Shown in pieces: positions 45,601-52,739 of a stretch of DNA of 64,000 bases. The stretch's first letter is position 1. Every line of letters begins with the position of its first letter. Origin of the DNA: Paracidovorax valerianellae (GTDB lineage Bacteria; Pseudomonadota; Gammaproteobacteria; Burkholderiales; Burkholderiaceae_C); NCBI RefSeq assembly GCF_900102625.1, contig NZ_FMZC01000014.1, positions 1 to 64,000 of the forward strand, read 5' to 3'. The translations under genes and the position numbers were made by a program. The notes beneath the pieces are model-generated. The model searched no databases. It was not told where the DNA came from and was given only the letters and a program-made list of their open reading frames with translations.

Positions 45601-46610
45601 CGCAGCCACCAATGACCATCGCCGTCGCCATTCCCTGCTACAAGGTCACGCAGCACGTGCTGGAGGTGATCCGCACCATTCCGGCCAGCGTCTCGCGCAT
45701 CTACGCGGTGGACGATGCCTGCCCCGACGGTAGCGGCGCCTTCATCCAGCAGCACTGCACCGATCCGCGCGTGCAGGTGCTCTTCAACCCGGAAAACCAG
45801 GGCGTTGGCGGCGCGGTGGTGACCGCCTACCGGCAGGCGGTGCTTGACGGCATGCACATCGTGGTCAAGATCGACGGCGACGGCCAGATGAACCCCCGCC
45901 TGTTGCCGCTGTTCGTTCGCCCCATCCAGGACGGCCGGGCCGACTACACCAAAGGCAACCGCTTCTTTCGGCCCGAATCGGTGCGCGGCATGCCGGCCAT
46001 GCGCCTGTTCGGCAACGCGGTGCTGTCGTTCATGACCAAGCTCAGCTGCGGCTACTGGCCCATCATGGACCCGACGAACGGCTACACCGCCATCCACACC
46101 AGCGTGCTGCGCGAGCTTCCGCTGGACAAGCTGGAGCGCCGCTATTTCTTCGAAACCGACATGCTGTTCCGCCTGAACACGCTGCGGGCGGTGGTGCGCG
46201 ACGTGCCCATGGACGCCGTGTACGCGGACGAGGAGTCGAACCTCAAGATCGGCAAGGTGCTGCCCGAATTTTTGAAGAAACACGCCTCGCGCCTGGCCCG
46301 CCGCTACGTGTACAGCTATTTCGTGCGCGACTTCAACGTCGGCTCGATTTACAGCATCTTCGGCATGCTGCTGCTGCTGGCGGGCGGCCTCTTCGGAGCA
46401 ATGCACTGGATCAACAGCGCCTACGGCACCCACCCTGCAACCAGCGGCACGGTCATGCTGGCGGCGTTGCCGGTGCTCATCGGCATCCAGTTCCTGGTGG
46501 CGTTTCTGCACTACGACGTGGGCAGCGTGCCCACTGAACCCCTGAGCACCTATCTGCGGCCGGACGATCTGGACGGCTTGAAGGATCTGCCTGGAGACTC
46601 GACGCCATGA
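45597..46610 (+). CDS. Family 2 glycosyltransferase with C-terminal membrane helices (DPM1/ArnC-like)
   Basis: 337 residues. GT-A domain: TIAVAIPCYKV, YAVDDACPDGSG and the DXD region VKIDGDGQMNP; a further catalytic segment is FFETDMLFRL. Two membrane helices near the C-terminus (YSIFGMLLLLAGGLFGAM; VMLAALPVLIGIQFLVAFL). Expected to attach a sugar to undecaprenyl phosphate on the cytoplasmic face. Overlaps its neighbours on both sides by ATGA, showing translational coupling with the flippase and the next glycosyltransferase. Confidence 0.92.
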   Translation: MTQPPMTIAVAIPCYKVTQHVLEVIRTIPASVSRIYAVDDACPDGSGAFIQQHCTDPRVQVLFNPENQGVGGAVVTAYRQAVLDGMHIVVKIDGDGQMNPRLLPLFVRPIQDGRADYTKGNRFFRPESVRGMPAMRLFGNAVLSFMTKLSCGYWPIMDPTNGYTAIHTSVLRELPLDKLERRYFFETDMLFRLNTLRAVVRDVPMDAVYADEESNLKIGKVLPEFLKKHASRLARRYVYSYFVRDFNVGSIYSIFGMLLLLAGGLFGAMHWINSAYGTHPATSGTVMLAALPVLIGIQFLVAFLHYDVGSVPTEPLSTYLRPDDLDGLKDLPGDSTP

Positions 46611-48415
46611 GCGCCCATCCCGCCCACGCGAACGCGCAGTTTCATACCGGCCAAACCTTCTCGCCCGCTGAACGTGCGACCCTGCAATGGATGATTTGGG
46701 GCCTGATCGTGCCCCTCATCTTCTATGCCGCGCGCACGGTGGAAGTGCTCACGCGGGTGGAGATTCCATTCGACTCGCTGCACACCTATCTGCCGCTCGC
46801 GCGGCAATTGCTGGAAGATGCGGCCGAGCTGTTCGGCGACCCGGCGATGCTCAAGGTGGCCCCTGGCGCGGTCGTCTACATGGCGCTGTCCGGGGCGGAC
46901 CCGCTCGCCGTCAAGGCGGCGAACCTTGCGATCTCGCTCGTGGCGCTGGTGCTCACGTTCGACGCCGCACGCAAGATCGGGGGCCGCGTCGCCGCCGCCG
47001 CTGCGGCATGGCTGTTCGTGCTGCCCCACATGCTGGTGGAAGCCGGCGCCGTGCTCATGGGCGAGGCACCCTTCGTGTTCCTCGTCGCGGTGTGGATCTG
47101 GGCCACTGCCTACGCCGCGGACACGGCGCCCGGCAAAAGCGCCGCGCGCTGGCGCATCGCCGCCGTGGTGCTGGGCGGGCTGGCCCTGGGCGCCGCCACC
47201 CTCACCCGCGCCACCTACATGTACTGGCTGCCGTTTGCCGTGATAGCTTTCTTCATCGCCTCTCGCAAGCTGCAGGGCGCCCAGCGCGGCGCAGCCGTGC
47301 GCATCGCGGCAGTGCACCTGATCGCGCTGGCCTTGGTGGGCGCTTACATGGCGCGGCAAAACGAAGAGTTCGGCCGGCCGATGATCGCTACTGGTACGGG
47401 CGCGGCGCTGTACTTCGGTAGCAATCCCGTGCTGTCCGGCTACGAGCCGCCTTATTTTGGGATGGTGCATGACGAGTCAACGGTGACGGATGGCCATGGC
47501 CACCTGTCCATCGAGGGCGACCGCCGCCTGATGGCCGTCGCCAAAACCATGCTGCGGGAGACGCCCTTCCCTGTGCTGGCACAGATGTACGTGCAAAAGC
47601 TCGGTGCCGTGCTGTTCTTCAGCCGAGCACACCTGGACCGCCATGTCATGAACGACAGGTCCTGGCGCGTAGTGCTGGTGCTCCTCGCCTGCCTGGGCGT
47701 ATGGGGTGCGCGGCGGCACCTGATGGGGTGGATGCTGGCCGGTGCCGCCGCCTACCAGTGCGCGGTGCACGTGCCGGTGCTCTACAACCCGCGCTACAGC
47801 ATCAGCGCGCTCGACATTCTGTTCGTGCTGATCGCCGCCCAGGGAGTGGCGCTTTTATGGCGCCAGCCGCGGCGGAACGTGGCTTTGGGCGGTGCCCTCG
47901 CCACCATCGTGGCAGGCATCGCGCTCGGCGCGTATCACGCTCGCGTCAGCGCTCCCGTCATGCCCAATCTGAGCCTGGGACACCCCGTGTTACTGCAGAC
48001 GGCAGAGCCCGATACGGTCCAGACGCACGGGTGGGACGGTGACCCGTTCACAGTCGAGGCGAGCTTGGAGTCAGGGAAAGCCTTGATCGAGTGGCGTGCG
48101 AAGGCGTTCAAGATGGATGGCATTTCCATCATTCGATTGCCGCTGCAGCACCTGCAAGGCCAGTGTCAGCGCCTCTGGGTCGGCTATACCCGGCCCGACG
48201 GCGCCGCACGGTCCAGCCTGGTGCGCCTGGATGGACTCAAAGCGGGGCAGGACATCACCTGGGGCACGATGCCGCTGCTGATACCCGGGCCGCCCGGCCG
48301 ATTGACGCTTGAATTCGACTGCAAGCCAGGCACCCGCATGCAATTCGGAGAACTGGCCCTGTACGAAGCGAGCCCTGGACGTTTTTACCGGGAAAAAGCG
48401 CTCGCGGCCCCTTAG
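46607..48415 (+). CDS. ArnT/GT39-like membrane glycosyltransferase
   Basis: 602 residues. About ten membrane helices in the first 450, with an acidic first periplasmic loop (IPFDSLHTYLPLARQLLED) as in GT-C enzymes; DSLHTY may hold the catalytic Asp. The C-terminal 130 residues form a beta-rich soluble domain (periplasmic by topology) ending in LEFDCKPGTRMQFGELALYE. It would take a lipid-linked sugar on the outer face and transfer it. Coupled to the GT2 gene. Acceptor unknown. Confidence 0.82.
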   Translation: MSAHPAHANAQFHTGQTFSPAERATLQWMIWGLIVPLIFYAARTVEVLTRVEIPFDSLHTYLPLARQLLEDAAELFGDPAMLKVAPGAVVYMALSGADPLAVKAANLAISLVALVLTFDAARKIGGRVAAAAAAWLFVLPHMLVEAGAVLMGEAPFVFLVAVWIWATAYAADTAPGKSAARWRIAAVVLGGLALGAATLTRATYMYWLPFAVIAFFIASRKLQGAQRGAAVRIAAVHLIALALVGAYMARQNEEFGRPMIATGTGAALYFGSNPVLSGYEPPYFGMVHDESTVTDGHGHLSIEGDRRLMAVAKTMLRETPFPVLAQMYVQKLGAVLFFSRAHLDRHVMNDRSWRVVLVLLACLGVWGARRHLMGWMLAGAAAYQCAVHVPVLYNPRYSISALDILFVLIAAQGVALLWRQPRRNVALGGALATIVAGIALGAYHARVSAPVMPNLSLGHPVLLQTAEPDTVQTHGWDGDPFTVEASLESGKALIEWRAKAFKMDGISIIRLPLQHLQGQCQRLWVGYTRPDGAARSSLVRLDGLKAGQDITWGTMPLLIPGPPGRLTLEFDCKPGTRMQFGELALYEASPGRFYREKALAAP

Positions 48416-48498
48416 GGGTTGCGCCCCACCTTTCATGCGGGATCGCCCCGGCTCGACTGAGCAGGGCTTCGCGGTTCTCTTCCAACGGACGCTCAGCC

Positions 48499-50361
48499 AT
48501 GCGCTTTTTTCACGCTTGCCGGTTTCTAGTGATGGCTCTGCCGCTGTGGGGAGCCGCCGCACACGCAGATACCGTCCCTGCGTCTTCGCCCGCACCTGCT
48601 GTGGAACGTGCCCCGTTCATCGTCGCCCCGACGATCGTTGGAACGATGGTATGCGACGAGGCCGCCAACGACCCAGGAACAAAGACCTACGACGCGGCCA
48701 TCGAACTGTGCCACGCGCGCAAGCGCACTGGCGCTGCGGCGATCAACCGGCTGCTCGATACGCTGGAACCCGGCGGACCCCGTGGGCAGGTGCAGATTGG
48801 CTTCACGGCGACACTGCAATTGCTCGCGCTGTACCGCAAAACTGCCGCAGGCTGGGAAATCGACACCTCCAAGGTTGACGAATTCCTGCAACTAGTGGCC
48901 GATGTGAAGCGGCCTGTCGTGCTGTATCTGGCAGGTGACCACTTCGACTCCACCGGCCCACTGACCATCGAGTTGGAAAAAGACCCGCGCAACCTCATGC
49001 AGTTGCCAGGGGGCAAGCCGTTGGAACTGGGCTATTTCGGCTATCGCATCACGCCCTATACGCTCGAGACGGACGCCTCCATTCCGGTGAACCGTTATCG
49101 ATACGAGGCACTTCGCTATGTCGCGCGCCGTATCAAGGCATTGCCTGCTGATCAGCAGCAGCGCATCGTCGCCATCACGCTCGCGGGCGAGCTGCACCAC
49201 TTGTTTCCTGATTTCGAACACGGCATGGGTGCCTACCAAGACATCCGGACCACTGACTACAGCCCAGCATCGGTGGCCGGCTTTCAGGCCTATCTGGCCA
49301 AACAGTACGGCACCATTGCAGCGCTCAATCAACAGGTTGGAACCGCCTATTCAGCATTCGACGCCGTAGCAGCGCCCTCGCACGACGCTAGCCGCGAACC
49401 AGCGACTCGCCAGGGAAAGCACTACGACGCCTTTGCCGACGGCACACTCCCCCTCTCGGGTTGGCTTTGGGATCCAGAAAGCCGTTTGACCGGGCTCGAC
49501 CTGTACCTGGATGCCCGCTATGTCGGGCCGGTCGCACGAAGCCTCAACCGACTGGATGTGTATCGGGCGCTCGACGTGGTCACTACGCCGAATGTCGGCT
49601 TTCGCACCGATGTGGATTTCAGCGTCCTGCCCCCGGGCAAGCATCTGGCGCAGATCGTGGCGCGTGTGGGCGGCGCGCGGTTTGAAGTGGCGCAGACCGA
49701 GTTCACCGTCATGCCGCGGGACCGTCGCGCCGCACTTCCCAACAAGCGTCCGCCGCAGGTGTTTGGCCTGAAGTCTGTAAGTGCGCTTCCCGGCGTTCGC
49801 TCATGGCTCGACCTGCCCAAGCCCCAGCAAGGCGTGCTTTTCAACCCCCTCGCGCGCGACTGGAACCGTTACCGGGAGCAGCAGGTGTCACGTCAATTGG
49901 ACGAGTTCTACCGCATCGCCCTCGGCGAGGGCCTGCCGGCCGAAAAGCTCTACTCGCACCAGATCGTGCCCAACGTGAATTCGTCGTGGAACCCCCAGCT
50001 TTTCGCGGCCGACCAGACCCTGCAAGGCTCCATGCCCTGGAAGCACGGCATCAACCTGTATGGCGGCGCCACTGACAGCGACTGGGTGCGCGGGTTCCTG
50101 GCCGAACGCAAGATCGCCGACTACGGCGTGCCCGAATTCAATCCGCAGCAGTGGAAGCGCGACGGCGCCCACCTGGCTGCCATGCAGTCGCACTACACCG
50201 GCGGCGCGCGCTTCATCAGCCCGTACTACTTCTCGGTGATTCCGAACCGGTTCAAGGGCAGCGCCGAGAACGGCGTGAATCGCATGGAACTGGGACCGGA
50301 CAACACCAAGGACGGCTCCGACCGCTTCTACAAGGCGATCATCGAGTTCGCCAAGCGCTGA
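48499..50361 (+). CDS. Secreted GH42/GH-A-like protein
   Basis: 620 residues, signal peptide to about 23 (ALPLWGAAAHA). Residues about 40-290 look like a TIM-barrel glycosidase: YSPASVAGFQAYLAKQYGTI followed by ALNQQVGTAYSAFD is the pattern of GH42-type beta-galactosidases. ITLAGELHHL has a Glu (231) at the place where an acid/base residue might sit. A middle beta-sandwich-like region (SGWLWDPESRLTGLDLYLD, about 325-415) follows, then a second segment with ADQTLQGSMPWKHGINLYGG. The family is inferred; enzyme activity not proven. It closes the membrane-sugar gene run. Confidence 0.7.
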   Translation: MRFFHACRFLVMALPLWGAAAHADTVPASSPAPAVERAPFIVAPTIVGTMVCDEAANDPGTKTYDAAIELCHARKRTGAAAINRLLDTLEPGGPRGQVQIGFTATLQLLALYRKTAAGWEIDTSKVDEFLQLVADVKRPVVLYLAGDHFDSTGPLTIELEKDPRNLMQLPGGKPLELGYFGYRITPYTLETDASIPVNRYRYEALRYVARRIKALPADQQQRIVAITLAGELHHLFPDFEHGMGAYQDIRTTDYSPASVAGFQAYLAKQYGTIAALNQQVGTAYSAFDAVAAPSHDASREPATRQGKHYDAFADGTLPLSGWLWDPESRLTGLDLYLDARYVGPVARSLNRLDVYRALDVVTTPNVGFRTDVDFSVLPPGKHLAQIVARVGGARFEVAQTEFTVMPRDRRAALPNKRPPQVFGLKSVSALPGVRSWLDLPKPQQGVLFNPLARDWNRYREQQVSRQLDEFYRIALGEGLPAEKLYSHQIVPNVNSSWNPQLFAADQTLQGSMPWKHGINLYGGATDSDWVRGFLAERKIADYGVPEFNPQQWKRDGAHLAAMQSHYTGGARFISPYYFSVIPNRFKGSAENGVNRMELGPDNTKDGSDRFYKAIIEFAKR

Positions 50362-50451
50362 GCCATCGATCGCGGCAGCCAACGCTGTCGCTCCGGCCTC
50401 ACGTTGGGCCATCTGACGACCTCACGACCTCCCGCACCTTCGTTTCCCGAC

Positions 50452-51309
50452 ATGCCCTTGCCTTCCACCGACCACGAAACACTCCAGCCCCTGGCCGCGT
50501 GGCAGCCGCCACCGGCGATTGCCGGGGTGTTCACCGACATCGACGACACGCTCACTACCGAGGGCGCCATCACCGGCGATGCGCTGGCGGCCATCGCGAG
50601 CCTGAGGGCGGCGGGCCTGCACGTGATCCCGATCACCGGGCGCCCCGTGGGCTGGAGCAAGCCCTTTGCCGCGGCTTGGCCGGTGGACGCCATCGTGGCG
50701 GAAAACGGCGCCGTCGCGCTGGTGGCCGATCATGGTCAAAACACCCTCCAGCGCAATCAGAACGACGGTAGTGCGCTATCAAAACTATATCAACAGGATG
50801 CCGAGACCCGGGCACGGAACTACGCCCGCATGCAGGCCGTGCTGGCGCAAATCGAACACGAGGTGCCAGGGGCGCGCCGCGCCACCGACTCGGCCGGGCG
50901 AGAGTGCGACATCGCCATCGACCACAGCGAGTTCGTGCACCTGCCGCAGGCCACCATCGACCAGGTGGTGGAGCGCATGCGCGCGGCGGGCATGCATGCC
51001 ACGGTGAGCAGCATCCACATCAACGGCTGGTTCGGCGACCACAACAAGCTGGAAGGCGCGCGCTGGATCGTGCGCAAGTTGCTGGGGCGCGATCTGGACG
51101 CCGAAATGGACCGCTGGGTGTACGTGGGCGACTCCACCAACGACCAGCTGATGTTCGAGCGCTTCGCGCACAGCGTGGGGGTGGCGAACATCGCGCGCTT
51201 CGTGCCGCAACTGCGCCATCGGCCCCGCTACGTCACGCCGGGCGAGCGCGGTGCCGGGTTTGCCGAGGTCGCACGGGCGATTTTGAAAGAAATCGGCCCT
51301 CTGCCTTAG
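50452..51309 (+). CDS. HAD-family phosphatase, mannosyl-3-phosphoglycerate phosphatase-like
   Basis: 285 residues. HAD motif I FTDIDDTLT (Asp29, Asp31), motif II VIPITGRP, a Lys in NKLEGARWIV and motif IV VGDSTNDQLMFE. The C2-type cap holds the substrate specificity. Nearest family by feel is Cof/MPGP-like; the substrate is a guess. Residues about 96-114 (QNTLQRNQNDGSALSKLY) are encoded by an in-frame copy of the dispersed intergenic element. Start at 50452. Follows the GH42-like gene by 90 bases, so it may serve the glycan pathway. Confidence 0.85.
   Translation: MPLPSTDHETLQPLAAWQPPPAIAGVFTDIDDTLTTEGAITGDALAAIASLRAAGLHVIPITGRPVGWSKPFAAAWPVDAIVAENGAVALVADHGQNTLQRNQNDGSALSKLYQQDAETRARNYARMQAVLAQIEHEVPGARRATDSAGRECDIAIDHSEFVHLPQATIDQVVERMRAAGMHATVSSIHINGWFGDHNKLEGARWIVRKLLGRDLDAEMDRWVYVGDSTNDQLMFERFAHSVGVANIARFVPQLRHRPRYVTPGERGAGFAEVARAILKEIGPLP
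50737..50793. repeat. Dispersed element inside the HAD phosphatase gene, copy 3
   Basis: CCTCCAGCGCAATCA at 50745-50759 is identical to 55396-55410 in the intergenic copy; the rest (ACGGTAGTGCGCTATC, then AAAACTATA) aligns with that copy's variable middle and AT-rich palindrome. The element keeps the reading frame open and is translated. Confidence 0.75.
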
Positions 51310-51356
51310 AGAATATTGCGGTGGCAGCTATGTTTTTAATAGCAAAACGCAGTTTG
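51310..51356. repeat. Partial dispersed element after the HAD gene, copy 4
   Basis: GCTAT-gttttta-ATAGC palindrome at 51327-51343 preceded by a degenerate GCGGTGGCA. Only the AT-rich half of the element is well kept. Confidence 0.5.
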
Positions 51357-51458
51357 CCACGGCCTTGCCATCGGTAAGGCACGGCCCCACCGAAGCCGCA
51401 GGGCGCAGGCCGGCGCCGTGCCGGCCAACGCACCACCGCACCGCACCCCCACGAACGA

Positions 51459-52421
51459 TTACTGCGGCTTGCCCAGGCCCAGCTTTTCCACCAGGGCCTT
51501 CTCGCGCGCGAAGGTGTCCTGGGCGAACTGGCGGTAGCTCGCGCTGTCCATGTAGATCGGCACCATGTCGTAGCGGGCCAGCGCCGTGCGGTAGCTTTCC
51601 TGCTCCATGGCCTGCTTGAACGCGTCGTGCAGCCGCTTGACCACATCGGGCGGCGTTCCCTTGGGGGCGCCGATGCCGAAGGGCGAGTTCTGGACCACGT
51701 CGATGCCCAGTTCCTTGAGCGTGGGTGCATCGGGGAACTTGGCCAGGCGCTCCGCGCCCCAGGTGTTCAGCACGCGCAGCTTGCCGGCCTCGACCTGCGG
51801 CGCGAAACCCGTGGAGTCGGCCGCCGCCATGAGCTGCCCGCCCATGATGGCCTGCATCAGGTCGGCACTGCCCTTGTAGGGCACATGCAGCAATTGGATG
51901 CCCAGCTGCTGCGCAGCCAATTCCATGGTCAGGTGCGGGCTGGTGAGCGTGCCGGTGGAGCCGTAGCTGAGCCTGCCGGGGTTGGCCTTGGCATAGGCCA
52001 CGAAATCCGCCCAGGTCTTGAACGGCGAATCGGCCGGCACCACCACGCCGAAGGCGTAGCCCGTCACGTTCAGCACGTAGGTGATGTCCTTGACCGGGTC
52101 CCAGTTGATCTTGGTGGTGTAGGGCAGCCGGAACACGCCCAGCGGAATCTGCGCCACGGTGTAGCCGTCGGGGGCCGAGGACTGCAGCAGCTGCGCGGGC
52201 AGCGTACCGCCGGCACCGGGCTTGTTGTCGATGATGACGGGCTGGCCGAGCGCCTTGCCGGCGCTGTCGGCCAGGGCACGCATGGTGATGTCGGTGGGGC
52301 CGCCCGCCGGGAAGGCGATCACCAGCTTGATGGGCTTGGCGGGAAAGGATTGGGCACGGGCGGTGAGGGCGGGAGCGGCCAGGGCCGCGGCCCCGAGCTG
52401 CATGAGATGACGGCGCTGCAT
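51459..52421 (-). CDS. Bug-family periplasmic solute receptor
   Basis: 320 residues with a short signal (QRRHLMQLGAAALAAPALTA), then SFPAKPIKLVIAFPAGGPTD, DNKPGAGGTLPAQ, YGSTGTLTSPHLTMEL and the YKGSADLMQAI loop. Third Bug gene in the window; no permease subunits nearby. Divergent from the gcd gene with a 318-base gap. Ligand unknown. Confidence 0.92.
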   Translation of the reverse strand: MQRRHLMQLGAAALAAPALTARAQSFPAKPIKLVIAFPAGGPTDITMRALADSAGKALGQPVIIDNKPGAGGTLPAQLLQSSAPDGYTVAQIPLGVFRLPYTTKINWDPVKDITYVLNVTGYAFGVVVPADSPFKTWADFVAYAKANPGRLSYGSTGTLTSPHLTMELAAQQLGIQLLHVPYKGSADLMQAIMGGQLMAAADSTGFAPQVEAGKLRVLNTWGAERLAKFPDAPTLKELGIDVVQNSPFGIGAPKGTPPDVVKRLHDAFKQAMEQESYRTALARYDMVPIYMDSASYRQFAQDTFAREKALVEKLGLGKPQ

Positions 52422-52739
52422 GATCGAACGGTTCTCGCAAACAAATTAGGCAGCCGCCATTGCATCGCAGCTCGCCCTGGCCTTGCAGGCCGTAAACCCT
52501 GAGACGCTGTCACCCACGCGTCATGCGCGCCAAGGCGGGGTTGCGGCGCTGGCACCGCCTGGCGCCCAGGCTCCCTCGTCCTACAGGGGCCGACGCGCGG
52601 AACCGACACGCCCACAGCAAGCGCCCGCGTACCTTCATCCCGGCGCACGCGATCGGCGTGACGCTCATCCAGCTTCCCAAAACCCGCGCATCCGGCTCGA
52701 CGGCCGTTGCCGGGAGCAGCCGTTTCAAGAGGAACCGTC
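52422..52739. other. Gap between Bug and gcd genes
   Basis: 318 GC-rich bases without a credible gene. AGAGGA before the gcd ATG is a ribosome binding site. No clear promoter box, operator or repeat seen. Confidence 0.5.
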
